Shown: positions 1 to 11,325 of the stretch, piece by piece | Numbering within the stretch: position 1 is the stretch's first letter | Layout of the letters: every line of letters begins with the position of its first letter | Assembly (NCBI GenBank): GCA_037447655.1 | Contig: JBBHKE010000257.1 | Span: forward strand, 28,667-92,666 | Source of the DNA: Zygnema cylindricum | Lineage: Eukaryota; Streptophyta; Zygnematophyceae; Zygnematales; Zygnemataceae | Length of the DNA stretch: 64,000 nucleotides | Direction: 5' to 3' | Notes under the pieces: generated by a model | Told to the model about the DNA's origin: nothing | Databases searched by the model: none | The model's input: only the letters and a program-made list of their open reading frames with translations | Program-made: the position numbers and the translations under genes

Positions 1-873
1 TATTAGAAAATTAAGGTTGTAGACAATTGTAACTTCATGCTATTATTAATTGTTAATCCTTTATGTAATTATTAATTGTTCTTAAATCTTATCAATTATT
101 AATTACTATCATTGTGCATTGTTGTTGACATTTCTCTTATTGTCACTATTATGATTACATTTATTATACAAAAAATACATTTATTTTGTTGTTGTACGTT
201 GTTAAAATCATTTTTTATTATTTGGATATTACTATTATTATTATTTTCATTATTATTACTATCTTTTATGAGTTTAATTATCCATTTGGAAAATGGTCTA
301 AATATTTAATTTATTGAAAAAAAAAGTAATAATAATAATAAAACTAATAAATTTAAAGATAATAAAAAAATAGATATATATCCATGTATAAAACAAAGCA
401 TTATGCCAAAAAAAATATGTAACCTAGCGAATGAAATACTTAACAATTAAAACAAAAAAACAAAAAAGGAAATCCCACCATGCAGGTTTAGTCACGCTCC
501 TCCCTCCCTCTATTATCCGCTACATAAAAGCAATAATCAGCAAACCATATGATAAAACCTGCTAAAAAGTAGAAAAGATAACTACAATCGTAGCATGCAA
601 GTTTTCCAATCCACATATAATTTAGAAAACGATAGCTTACCCCACCTCCTCTCCAACCAAGTGGACCATCCATCCCTTTTTCAACCGTCAAGTCATTTAA
701 CTGTATAGCTATGTTTTTTCAAAAAAGATAACGAAAAGGAAATAAAGCTTTGCTGTTGACAACCTTCAATGCGGTAAACTAGCTCTGCAACAAACAATTT
801 CAGTTTAGACCAACAATTTCTGTTTAGAACACATTGTTTATGCGTAACACAACCATAGTGTCATGTATCTTAC
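1..873. other. AT-rich non-coding DNA, probably intron of the LRR gene
   Basis: Strongly AT-rich sequence with ATT/ATA runs and no reading frame resembling a known protein. It lies downstream (minus strand) of the LRR exon at 874-945, so it is inferred to be intron of that gene. A block at about 640-715 is similar to about 1640-1700 and belongs to the local duplication described separately. Confidence 0.5.
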
Positions 874-945
874 AAGTATTCGACGTGTTCCAGTTGACCG
901 ATGGACCATGGAATGCTTCCACTCAACTGGTTGTCAGTTAAAGAT
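874..945 (-). CDS. LRR gene, 72-nt leucine-rich repeat exon (second copy)
   Basis: Bounded by acceptor GTGTGGCAG and donor GTAAGATAC; exactly 72 nt, phase 2 at both ends. It encodes SLTDNQLSGSIPWSIGQL followed by EHVEYL. It shares flanking intron sequence with the 2238-2309 exon (the string ACATGACACTATGGTT follows both donors), so the two arose by local duplication. Confidence 0.8.
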
Positions 946-3900
946 CTGCCACACCGGGCATTCACAAAACCGATTATAAAAATAGCTAAAAAATTCACAT
1001 ATTGAAGGAAATTAAGCAATATACCAAAACAATTTAGTAAAATCAATAAATGAAAGTTGAAAGAAACAACCAATTTTCAACGACATCCACAAATTTTCAA
1101 CCTTTTTTCTTATTGGTTTTTATGACTGGTCACCACTATTGTAAATTAATGTTCTTTTTTGTTATTATTATAATTTTCTATTTATTATCGCCAATGTTGT
1201 TATAATTATTATTCATAATACTACTACCTCTCTTATAATCATTGTCATTGTTATTACTTTCATTTATCATCTTATCTATATTTGAAATACAGTCACACAT
1301 AAAAATTTAAAAAACTAGACTTACATTTTATTAATAATAAAAAACAGAGAAATAACATTAGTTTCCATTTAATAATAGTGATAATAATAGTGACAACAGT
1401 GATAATAATAATAATTACTACTATGCCTATAATAAACGTACTCTATATAAATAAATAAAATAATTAAAAAAAATACAATTAAAAGAAAATCACACCACAT
1501 GGTTTTTGTAATATTCCTTTTCTTCATCCTATGCAAAAAAAAAAAAACACAATTTGAGAAGCAACATAAAAATTCACCAGAAAAAAGAAAGGGAAAATAC
1601 ACATTTGTAGAATCTACTTTAATTATAATTCGCTTACCCCCAAACCCTTTATTCCCGCAGAACCCCGTCATCCTCCCTTTTTCTACCATCAAGTCATTTA
1701 AATTTTTTTTATTAGGTTTTCTTAAACAAAGCTAAAATTAAAAATGTTATTTTTTTCAAAAACTTTGATTTCGGTGAACTATTTTTTTTTTTAAACCAGT
1801 TCTATTTAGAACACACTTTAATTGTGTTGCAATACACTTTAAGCTGTGACCCCAGTGAATCTTGACTATTATATTTCTAGCTGTATATTAGTGCGTCTTT
1901 TATATTCAATGCGGTACTATCTTTACGTGTATGTTTGAATCGGTCTCTGAAAATTCATTGTTTTTGTATGGATACCCTTATTACTAGGTGTACACATTGT
2001 ACTTATTGTAGACCTACCCAGTCAGTTATTTATTTTTAAACAGTCAATTTATCGATTGCTTCTCTTTCTGAATTCTCCTTATTCAATTTTGTTTTACCCT
2101 TTGCTTCCATAATGTTCGTTAACAAAAGTCTCTTCTCTCTTGTATTTTATTCTTTTCTCCGCTTTCTATTTGTTTTGCCCACCATGCCTTAAAGTTTTAT
2201 ATGATGCACAACAAAACCATAGTGTCATGTGTCTTACAAAGCTTGGAGGTCTGTCAAACGACCGATGGACGACGGAATGCTTCCACCTAGTTGGTTGTTA
2301 CTCAATTCTCTGTGAAACCGGCCATCCGCATGAACAATCATAAAAAACTGACAAGAACTCGAACATTACGGAAAAACAATATTATTACTTCTCAGTTTCT
2401 TAGTGGCATTTGTTTATTATTGTTTGCATGGATCCCTCTTCCCTCCCCCGCCCAGTCCACCTCTCTCTTTTTGTTACAACCCGTTGCTCATTTTTCCATC
2501 TTTGATACAAAAAAAGAGAGAAAAAAAAAACGTAAAATCCACATAAACAATATTCATCAACATAAATAAATATAAAAAAAAATTATGAAGTAAAGAAACA
2601 TGTAATTATGTCAAAATCAGAAAATCCATGTTTTTGTGATTTCTCCGACACACATACATATGTATATGTATCATGAATGTCTGTATATATGTGCATTAAT
2701 ATATTATCTTTTGCATCCCTTGGATTTTGATTTCCCTCACTTACATTACACAAATTATTCCATTAATAAGAGACTCTTACTCCTACAGCAACAGTTTCCG
2801 ATTGAGGGTTGCCCAAAACCGACAGTAATGGGGTAGGCGCATATGAACGATATGACCGAGAACTTGATCATCCAAGATCCTTTTGCCACGATGGGCTTAG
2901 GGTCTCAACAGAGAGGAGAAGGGAAAGTCGGAGGCGGATAACACGTTGTCTTAAGTTATACCAAGAAATAGTAGTAGCAGAAATAAACGGAAAACTTAAG
3001 GCTCTCTTTCACCTTCCTATGCTATCAACGTGGATACTCAAGAAAGCACAACCTTTAGTGAATTGTCTGACCAAGCCCCTTTCAGGCGGAGCCCCTTTCA
3101 ACCAACACAAATTAGGAGGAATTGTTAATGGAAGTGGAAGAAGAAGAACCCTCAACCTTCTTGGGTTCCTTCGCATGCTTCGTGGGGATTGGGGATTCAA
3201 AAAGGTCTCTTAGGAAAAACACTCAACACCCTAAAAAGTAGTTGCCTAAACAGGGGGATCATAACAAGGGTGTAGGATTAGGACCTAAAACTTCGAGGAA
3301 ATGATTATTCCTTGTCAACAAAATGGGATCCAAAAAAAAGCCCAGGAGTCCCCCACCACCAAGAAAACCCTTGTCTAGACCACTCCCTCCAGGTTTCCCG
3401 AATCGTATACGAGGTCCACCAACTAGAATCACCAAATCAGAAACAATTGAGAACTCCGAAACCTAAGAATTCTCCTATCCCAGAACCAATGAACGCCTCG
3501 CCAATCTCAAAAGAGTGGGACCGACTTAAAAATACGATTTCACAAGCAAAACCAAGGCTAGCATCTTGACTTCATTCAAACGAAACCTACTTACCTTATT
3601 GGACCAACTTTAGACATATATTACGTGCTCATTAAATTTCACCGAATGGACTTGTAGTACTTCATGTGGTACTCTTCGCCAGGAAGAATACTAGGTTTGA
3701 GGTAGCAATCACCAAAGAAGGTAGTCAAATGGACAAGAGTAGACACTTTTCCACCGGTCAATACAGACGGGGACTTTTTTATTCACCCCCGTGAACTGCA
3801 GTTATGTAACAAAATTATAGTAACCTTATGGTGGCCACAATTCATGACAGCACCGATATTTCCAGATGATAGACTATAGCGGGTTTCAGCATGTTAACAC

Positions 3901-6900
3901 CAATCCCTACCCAATTTAATCATTATTACGCCTCTTAAACGAATTCCCGAAAAGACCAAGGTGTTTAAGAGTAGAGTCAAAATGAGTAATGAGGGACAAG
4001 GTGACCAACCCGATTTTGGTTGGATTTCGGCCATGAAAATGACATTCATGCCTGACAAGAAGTGTATATGTCCCTTTTCCTACCATTCTCAATAAAGACG
4101 ACTAGTTCAAAGTATTGTTGGGCACCTAAACATGGTCACGACTAGGGGCTACTTGTGGCATTTTCGTTAGATCCATTTTGTCCGCAAATTCGATGGACCG
4201 AAAATAAGAGCTATGTTGATCTCCTCACCAGGGGAGCAGAGAGGGTTATCGAGGTCCCCTAAGGGCTTACACAATTTACGTAGGCTTGTAAGATATGACC
4301 AATCTCTATTCGTAAGTTTTGGAGGTTTAGTATTGAAGGTTGTGATGGGAGTTTTGAAGACTTAGTCTAATTTCTAGGTGTAAGTGTCAATAGGTACTAC
4401 AATTAAAGTTAGAGTGAAGTACTTGTACTACTGAGCGGAAAATTTACAGATGTAAAAATAAAAGATTCTTGTGTGTCCATTTGTGTATCCAATCACCTCA
4501 AGTGCAGACTGGACAACTTTAATACCTATAGCATTTCTCATGCAGAAACAACATCCACGCCTCACATACACCAATAATTAGAGCCTTAGAGGTCCACCAC
4601 GTGACGACACGATGTTTAGTCGTGCAGTCTTCACGTCAAACTAAGGAAGGCGTTAACTACATTAGCATTGTACCCTAAGAGTTATGCATATGTCATCGAC
4701 AAGCACGGCATGATTTTGGACAATGCCACAAATCGATGTGAAAGTCAGCACGCATAAATATGCGAACGCTAAGAACATGCGAACGCTAAAAACAGGGACA
4801 AATTTGGCTGGTCTAATAAGGACATTTACCAGGTGAATGAAATCGCCACTTTTTAAAAGCAATACCAATAAAGTTATAAAGACAAAGTATTCAATACGAG
4901 AATACAAGAGTTGGTAGATATATAAGACTCATTCAAGAGAGTAAAGGGCTACATCGATTTTCATCCCTAATGGTCCTTCCTCTCAAAAGAACTCGTTAGA
5001 GAAAACTGTTGATTAAAAGATGTGCGAAAATTACATAACCGTCAACTAGGCCACAGTGTTAGATATGTACCTTATGCCCATGCAACAGGAAATATCTGAC
5101 TTGTTCATAGGGGCGAGAATTTTGTCCATGTTAGACAATAGAAAAGGGTTCCACGAAGTCTCAGTAAAACCCACCAAAAAAGAAAGGGTTGTTTCGGGTT
5201 GCCTATTTTATGAATGGATTTACATGCCATTCAGTTTGAAAAATGCCTTAGAGGGCTCAGGATAATGCATTAAGAGGTGTCGATTGTGCCGAATGTTACA
5301 CAGATGATGTTATTATCTTTTTGGTTCCCATTTCAGAATATCTCGAGTATATTTAATATGTATTTGATGCATTACAGGCGGCGAGACTAAAGTGCCACCT
5401 AGGAAATGTACTTTATCTTGGCCATGAGTTGACTAGACTATGGGGGCCCACAAGGTTAAGGTCTTTGTTGTGCACGCTGTCTATCCCATCCTATCAGATG
5501 TCTTATCTCTTTGAGCTTTTTAAGGATTGGCAAATTATTAACGGAGAAAAATACATGGGTTCAAAAGCACGGCTCAACCTTTAGATATGATGCTCAAAAG
5601 TGAAAAAGTACGGATCTGAGGGATGAACAGCAAAAGTTATTTGAATCCCTTCAAAGGGCCATAAAAGATGATTTGATACAATAACTCTCGGACTACTAGC
5701 GGTCGTTTCTTCTCTGTAGTGATTGGAGTAGGTATGGTCTAGAGCGGTGGGACATTACTAGCACAAGCGACCGGATAGTGGCACAAGCAATCGTTTCTTC
5801 CGTAAGGTGACTAGAGTGGTAATTGATGGTGCACTGAGGCGATGCGGCATAGTGGCACAAGCAACCATTTCTTCCGTAAGGTGACTAGAGTGGTAATTGA
5901 TGGTGCGTTGTGGCGATGGGCCGCACTAGCAAAACAGGACTCAGCAAGAGTAGAACATGTGGTGGCTTACGCTAGGAGTAACAAATAAGCAAAGTTCTCT
6001 TATAATAATTACCATGGTAAGCATTTGGTTGTCCTATGGGCTATTCGACATTGTCGAGCTTACCTCTATGGATTTCAATTCGTTGAGAGCCTTGGTCACG
6101 ATCCAATAAAATCGATTATTGAAAATAAGAAGATCACACGAAAATTGGCTAGGTAGGCCCTAATGTTGCAAGAATGTAAGTTCGACATTGTTTATTGGGA
6201 TTGGGAAATCATAGGAATGCGGACGATTTCAGCCGAAATCCAAACTCCTCCACTTCAGGGCTTGGTGCAATGATTATCTTGAAGCTTGGGTGGGATTAGT
6301 TAGACCCGCCATAGAGATTTTGAGAATTCATGCTCGCCTTCAATATTTAGATAGAAGGCACTAATGGCAGCAAGCACGAGGACCATCCAGGTTAATCTTG
6401 AAGTGATGGATGCCTTGATGACAAAGGGAAGTAACAAACACCCAAACAATGAGTAATAAAGCCAATGTTCAACAGCGAATGACCGCGTAGAAATGAGAAA
6501 GAGGTCTTACGTTAAAGGTTTTTCCTAGAGGAAAAAGTGGAGGAGTACCAATGTCATCAGGCAAAGATATCGTGATGGTTAAACCTATATGAAAAATCTG
6601 GACACTCGGCGTAAAAAAGGACCACGTCTTTGATTTTGGCCACCTATTGGTGGTATGGGACGAAAATACAAGCGAACAGGGTAACTAAGACTTGTTCACC
6701 GTATGACAGGGTGAAGAGGTCTATCGAAAGAAAAGGAGTTATGGAGCTACACTAAGGTCACTCCTCCCCATTAAAGGGGGTGTTTTATTTATGGTCATTA
6801 GATTTGCACGGACCACCCCCCACAAGTCGGAGGGGCAATCACTGTATCATTTTCATGATCGAACATTACCATAGATGAATTGAATTGGTCGTGATCCCTC

Positions 6901-9044
6901 TAAAGGAGTCTAAGACAATGGTTGACCCTTTTCTCCAAAGAGTTCTATTGTTTTCTGTGGCCCCTCTAGATATCCTTATAGATCCGGGATCTCAGTTTGC
7001 ACGTGAATTTTTTAATTTAATGGAGAAATGTTTGATTGGCCATTGACTAACGAGCACAGATGTTGGCCCCTCTAGATATCCTTATAGATCCGGGATCCCA
7101 GTTTGCACGTGAATTTTCAATTTAATGGAGAAATGTTTGATTGGCCATTGACTAACGAGCACAGATGTACCCTAAGCCGGTTTGACAGAAAGATACCTGT
7201 AGACTTTAAAGGGAGCACTTAGGAAATAAGCCTTAAAGAGGATGTGGGGCTATGAGATCTCGGAGCTTCTTAGATTGCTATGAGCTACCAATTCAGTCAG
7301 CCCGCGAACTTTGGTAAAAAACAGTCCATTAATTCTCGTCGGAAGAAACCCCATCCTTCTCGAAACTGCCTCTTCCTAGACAAGGGGACTACCGAACATG
7401 GATGGACAAATTGCAGTAGAAAGACTCTCATCGAACGGGCCAAGATTTTTGAGAGAGAAACACCGATAATTGTAGGGAATTTAGAGGCAGCAACAACAAT
7501 AGCAATGGTGGTACTCGCAAAGGAGAAGTGGACATTATTATTTTTGAAAAATACTTTTTACAACGGGATTATTTTCAAAGAAATATAAAATTAAAACCTT
7601 TCCACAGGCACAGTAACCTTGAGGGTCTTAGCAGTAACCCTCAGGGTGTTTTCACCCTAGAGGGTGAGGACAGCAAGCAAAAAAAAAGAGAACAAAAGAA
7701 AAGAAAGTATGTAAAATATACTGTTAAGGTCTTTTACTTTAGTCATGCACGTACCCATAATCATTTATTTTTCTCTTCTTGTTATGTTTATTATTTGTGT
7801 AGAATATGCATCATCCCTCCCACCATTCACTCACATGTACTTCAATCTGGTAAGGTTCCCAATCTCTGGTGCAATGCTCCCCCCCAAATTTTCGTAGGAT
7901 ATAGATCTGCACCGCCCACCCACATGGGTCATTGAACAAGATTCGTTATTCTCCTCCTTCCCCCCCCCTCCCCTACCATTTCCCCCTTCCTCCGCAGCAA
8001 ACGCCTTCCATTACTTGACAAACAATTCCTCGCTTTTTCACTCAACAAACCCTCCCTCCTCTCTCGCAGAAACCAAAAGAGATCTATCAAAAAGTTGTGC
8101 GATACTCTTCCGCACACTAATTCCACCCCAATTTGGTTCCTCTCCCCCCCAATTTCCCTCTCAACACTCCCTCCTCCCCTTTCCCCCCCAAATACGCCTT
8201 CCCTCAACCGACGCCGTCCCCTCCCCCTCCCCAACCCCAAATGCCTCCCCTATGTGGGGTTTTGGAGGGCGGGGAGGGGGAGAGGGAGGGTTAATGGGGG
8301 GAGAGGATCTTTTCCCCCCGCCCACGACCCAAATAGAAATCCTTCCCCCAAAATTCCTCTTCCCCCACCCTTCTAAATCCGTCGACATCCCTCTTCTCCC
8401 CCTCTCTAAGCCCTTAAGAAAAGAGCGAATTTTTATCATGAACATAGTGCTGTATGTTACTTAATCCTTCCTTTGATTCTCTTCCTCCCTCTTCCCCCCC
8501 CAGTCTACATCTCCCGCCACTGCCCCCCTAAGACTCCCCAAGTCCCAAGCGTCGCTTTAAAAGCCTTTCGCAACTAAAGTGCAACCGACTATGAACCATA
8601 TTTCAGTGCGAAATTCAGTGCGAAATTCAGTGCGAAATTCAGTGCGGAATTAATGCGAAATTCAGTGCGGATAAGTCCTAAGCCGGGGGAGCACGCCGCG
8701 GCCATCCCTCACATGGAGTACACGCGGCCGTCCGTGTCGCACGCGAAGGCCACCGCCGGCCAGTTGTACTCTCCGCCGGAGCACTCGATCGCGGGGAAGT
8801 TCGCCTTGTTCTTGACGGCCGCCCTCACCGCCTTCAGAGCCGACACTGCAGCCGCCGTACGGATACACGCGTCAGATGAGCGAATTAGAGCCAGATCTCG
8901 CACGTGTGAAATTAAGGTCAAAGGAGGGGAAAACGTACCGTCTTGCTCCGCCATGGTTACAGATGGGTAGGAGTCATATCCCATTGAAAGTGCCACGTGG
9001 CACGCTAAGATCAAAAGTGCGACGCTGACCAAGGTGGCAGCCAT
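874..9044 (-). CDS. LRR receptor-like / LRR-secreted gene, 5' part (continues off the left edge)
   Basis: Four minus-strand exons are supported: 8939-9044, 8713-8845, 2238-2309 and 874-945. The first encodes a start and a hydrophobic signal peptide. The second encodes an LRR N-terminal cap ending in NWPAVAFACDTDGRV. The last two are each exactly 72 nt and encode one 24-residue plant LRR (LxxNxLxGxIPxxIGxLxxLxxL). All junctions have GT-AG borders and the LRR junctions are phase 2, the usual arrangement in plant LRR-RLKs such as SERK and ERECTA. Known for the family: extracellular ligand or co-receptor recognition at the plasma membrane. No transmembrane or kinase exon lies in the window, so a receptor kinase, receptor protein and PGIP-like protein cannot be told apart. 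Further LRR exons may be hidden in the 6.4-kb intron, which holds a gypsy remnant. Confidence 0.75.
2238..2309 (-). CDS. LRR gene, 72-nt leucine-rich repeat exon
   Basis: The exon lies between acceptor GGTTTCACAG and donor GTAAGAC and is exactly 72 nt. With the two bases of the previous exon it encodes one repeat with ELSNNQLGGSIPSSIGRL followed by TDLQAL, a textbook plant-type LRR. Entry and exit are phase 2. It is a diverged copy of the exon at 874-945, which lies 1364 bp further along. Confidence 0.8.
5056..5460 (+). pseudogene. Gypsy reverse transcriptase fragment
   Basis: Opens with YLMPMQQEISDLFIGARI and DNRKGFHEVSVK, then YEWIYMPFSLKNAL: the gypsy pattern of a GA.. .S.lD...GfHqv... 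segment followed by YeW..MPF.LkNA. After a frame change the catalytic box appears as CYTDDVIIF (YxDD), followed by EYLEYI, a TAA stop, then ARLKCHLGNVLYLGHELT, which corresponds to the KC.F....v.yLGh segment. The catalytic Asp of the first motif (lD) and both Asp of YxDD remain, but the frame is broken. Confidence 0.75.
5610..6200 (+). pseudogene. Gypsy RNase H fragment
   Basis: LFESLQRAIKDDLIQ starts the tether/RNase H region. After a stretch of short tandem repeats (5775-5925) the RNase H signature resumes: HVVAYARSN, then YNNYHGKHLVVLWAIRHC, RAYLYGFQFVESLGHDPI and LMLQECKFDIVYWDW. This matches gypsy RNase H (nY...K.LvvvwAi.hfR.YLyG..F....Dh.pl). Several stops interrupt it. Confidence 0.7.
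5775..5925 (+). repeat. Two 74-bp tandem repeats inside the gypsy RNase H region
   Basis: A unit starting ATAGTGGCACAAGCAA and ending near GGTAATTGATGGTGC occurs at 5775 and again at 5849. The copies differ at only a few positions. The duplication lies between the two recognisable halves of the RNase H domain and would itself have disrupted it. Confidence 0.75.
6930..7168 (+). pseudogene. Gypsy integrase core fragment with a 106-bp tandem duplication
   Basis: Encodes PLDILIDPGSQFAREFFN, corresponding to the second catalytic Asp region of gypsy integrase (SDrGsqF). The unit 6958-7063 is repeated nearly exactly as 7064-7168, both starting TGGCCCCTCTAGATATCC, with a one-base difference in a T run. 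The duplication puts two copies of the motif in tandem. Confidence 0.65.
7600..8590. other. Intron DNA with pyrimidine-rich tract
   Basis: No gene recognised. About 7940-8530 is C/T-rich with runs of C (CCCCCCCC), giving long Pro/Ser/Gly/Arg-rich open frames on both strands that are compositional artefacts. On the minus strand this is purine-rich intron of the LRR gene. Confidence 0.5.
8601..8670 (+). repeat. 12-bp tandem repeat (TTCAGTGCGAAA)
   Basis: Four to five copies of TTCAGTGCGAAA with small changes, ending just inside the LRR gene intron next to exon 2. It looks like a young minisatellite. Confidence 0.8.
8713..8845 (-). CDS. LRR gene exon 2: LRR N-terminal cap (LRRNT_2 type)
   Basis: The acceptor GCTGCAG precedes codons for VSALKAVRAAVKNKANFP, then IECSGGEYNWPAVAFACD and TDGRVYS. 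This matches the plant LRRNT_2 pattern: an amphipathic ALxAxK helix, then Cys...W..V.C....GRV. The second Trp-containing half is well conserved. The exon ends TCCAT|GTGAGG in phase 2, the phase used by the 72-nt LRR exons downstream. A TGA directly after the last codon is part of the donor GTGAGG and is removed by splicing. Confidence 0.7.
8939..9044 (-). CDS. LRR gene exon 1: start codon and signal peptide
   Basis: ATG at 9044-9042 opens MAATLVSVALLILACHVALS, a typical cleavable signal peptide (short N-region, hydrophobic core, small residues), followed by about 15 residues to GCAAGACG|GTACGT, a good 5' splice site. Length 106 nt, ending in phase 1. Translation continues without a break into the exon at 8713-8845. 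Confidence 0.75.
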
Positions 9045-9783
9045 GGCTAAGAACTCGTCACGTCACACGGATGAAAAATTGATAGGAGAGAGGCAGTTTT
9101 GGCGAAAGAGGAAAGAGAATATCGACTTCGGAAAGTGCGAAGGACCGAAGGCAGGAGTCATCCGTACAATGACTTTTGTACAGAATGCGAGACCACAGCA
9201 CTGTACTGTCGCGTAGCTAACAACTGACCACGTGGACGATGACTCGTGCATGTACTTGCTGTACTTTATGTTTGGCCTTTGCAGATGCTGTCAAATCGTA
9301 CATCGCCTTGTCTTACATGTGACGGTGGAAAACCATCTCCTCCCTTATCTTGCAAAAGGTTGTTGTGGATGGTCTTTTGAATCGCTTTTTGTACGGTTTT
9401 ACAATTTCACATGAATGTGGTTGGCCCCGATAGTCATCCGTACCATGTTGTCCGTACATACTGAGAGAGGTAGTATACTGTACTGCCGACGTGGGCGATG
9501 ACTCGTGCATGTACTTGGTGTACTTTATGTTTGCCTTTTGTGGATGCTGTCAAATCGTACATCGCCTTGTCTTACATAATGACCGTAAAAAATCCTTTCC
9601 TCCCTTTCCTCCAAAAGACGCCGTAAAAACTAAAAAGAATCTAATGAGCGGTCTTCCGAACCACATTGATGTGGACGACGTACGTCACAGTTTTCGTACG
9701 ATGTTTTAGGTACATGCTGTTTGCTTTGCCAGAGAGAACCGTACTTAGGTGATGCATTGCTGACGTGGACAATGACCTATGGC
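9045..9783 (-). promoter_or_regulatory. Upstream region of the LRR gene with a 259-bp spaced direct repeat
   Basis: The roughly 740 bp upstream of the LRR gene start contain a direct repeat of about 95 bp: 9232-9325 and 9491-9584, both beginning GATGACTCGTGCATGTACTTG (differences aside) and running to CGCCTTGTCTTACAT. Promoter function is inferred from position only; no TATA box was assigned. Confidence 0.4.
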
Positions 9784-10753
9784 CGTGTCCCCATGTAATC
9801 AATAATTTGAAGAGGTATTTTGAACTTTAGTGAAGATTCTCCGTACTACTTTGAAGAGCGTCCCAATGTGCGAAAATGAAATCGGAACATGTGACATGTG
9901 ACGGTTGTAGACTTCAAAACAACTTTGTGACGGTTGAAGACGACTACGAAACTTCCGGCAATTGGCGACGCCGACAAAAAGAGCGACAGTTGTAGACGTA
10001 GAAATTTTTCTGATTTTGTGACATTGTAGATGGTTAAGGTTCAGTGACATTGTGACGCCATGCTCACTTGTGACAACGTCGACGTTATAAATTCAATAAC
10101 TTTACGCCATGGCTATCCGATTTCGTTTTTTCTACTTTTCTCCATAGACTTGCCATGAGAATATACCTAAAGGTAGTCAAAAGAATTAATTTTAAGGATC
10201 TTCCATTTTATACCAATGTTGTTGTGTCTCATTCTACAAGGTGTGAGATAAAAGGGATAATGTGAGAGGGAGAGGGGAGACGCAACGACGGCGCAAAATT
10301 CTGCAAAGGACCCATGAATGAAAGTGGAGGTCCGAGTCCCCTAGAGATTTTTTTCCGTACATGCTCATCTTTTCCGTACATGTGCGTGACAGGCAGGGAG
10401 AAAAATAGTGAGTAATCTCCCTCGTCCTAAAATTTTCCCACTCGTGTGGCGCGTAAGTGGGTCGTTTTTCATTCGTTGTTTGGGCGATACTTTCGTTGAA
10501 ATCCCCTCGCGAGGCGATTTCCAATGAATTTTTTTGATGGGTTGGATTCTCTTGCTCGGGGGTCGAATAGCGGAAAACGCCAAAATGCGTTCACATGACG
10601 ACAAACATGGAGTACATTCAAAGCATCGAATTGACGTTTACTGTACTGTGGTAAAACTAATTATTTTGTATGCCTAAAGTTCTTCTTGTTCGGGACTGGA
10701 TTTTAGGGAAAAACGATAAAAAAAAGTCGATACTTTAATACATGGGGACACCC
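9784..10753. mobile_element. TIR element, GTGTCCCCATGT ends (related to the 38-39 kb elements)
   Basis: GTGTCCCCATGT at 9785-9796 is matched in inverted orientation by ACATGGGGACAC at 10740-10751. The left about 630 bp are clearly related to 39233-39900 (shared CGTACTACTTTGAAGAGCG). No transposase is present. No target duplication was seen. Probably a non-autonomous DNA transposon of the same group as the TTA-flanked element at 38378-39144. Confidence 0.5.
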
Positions 10754-10877
10754 TCTATTGTGTACTTAGTGTACTTCATGCTTTTATTTTGCTTAAGTTG
10801 TGAATCCGTACACATTTTTTTTTACATGGCGTCATTACATCAAAACGCGGTCGGTAAAGACACTAAAGGTATTTTGG

Positions 10878-11325
10878 GTAGTGTTGTGTATCGGTAACTT
10901 TTTGAAGAAAACCGATATGCCCCTTTTTTTGCCTAACGATAATCGATACATTGGCACTACATATGGGTATTGTTGTTATCGTGATGAAAATTCAATAATA
11001 TCGGTTTTGTATCGCGATAACACCAGCTCAATAACTATCGTCAATAGTTGTACGGTTCATACAAACACATGTACAACTTATTGCACTAAATATTCGTTCG
11101 TCCATTATCCAGAGCACGGAAAGGATTTTCATACGTGGCATGCTATATTAGATGCAATAAAAATTTTAATACAATATACTATAAAGCACTATTTATAGCG
11201 TATATCGCCGATAAGGAACTTGTTGGTCTCGGAGCAATATATCGGCACCTTAGACCGTTTGGTAACCAATAATTATCGGTACTATTTTTATCGCGATAAG
11301 ACTTCTACCCATACAAAACATTACT
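10878..11325. mobile_element. hAT-like non-autonomous element (TAGTGTTGTGTATCGG ends)
   Basis: Begins TAGTGTTGTGTATCGGTAA and ends with a degenerate inverse (TACCCATACAAAACATTA). The body contains CCGATAATCGATA-like and ATATCGGTTTT motifs shared with 22490-22888 and 41223-42085. The family is assigned through the full-length relative at 41223-42085, which has an 8-bp target duplication. Confidence 0.6.

Larger units (their letters stand above)
631..2345 (-). repeat. Local duplication carrying the LRR exon
   Basis: Two diverged copies of a block containing an LRR exon and part of its following intron lie in tandem. The exons are 1364 bp apart. A second conserved stretch (641-715 versus about 1631-1702, minus strand) is about 990-1000 bp apart, so there are indels between the copies. 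The second stretch ends in GGGGTAAGC in both copies, but no matching acceptor and phase could be found, so it is not called as an exon. Confidence 0.6.
2800..7600 (+). mobile_element. Decayed Ty3/gypsy retrotransposon polyprotein
   Basis: A plus-strand block inside the big intron of the minus-strand LRR gene. Reading through frame changes gives, in order, a gypsy reverse transcriptase (about 5056-5460), RNase H (about 5610-6200) and an integrase core fragment (about 6930-7020). This gene order (RT-RH-IN) is that of Ty3/gypsy. Stops and frameshifts occur throughout, so it is a pseudogene. No LTR pair could be recognised and 2800-5050 (expected gag/protease) gave no motif I trust, so the outer limits are approximate. 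Confidence 0.7.

Noticed and set aside
641-715. Possible extra exon with GGGGTAAGC donor, conserved at 1631-1702
   Set aside because: Open in both copies, but the second copy has no acceptor and the phase-2 reading from the LRR exon hits a stop, so exon status is not supported.
2800-7600. Endogenous pararetrovirus (caulimovirid)
   Set aside because: An integrase fragment follows RNase H, as in Ty3/gypsy; caulimovirids lack integrase.
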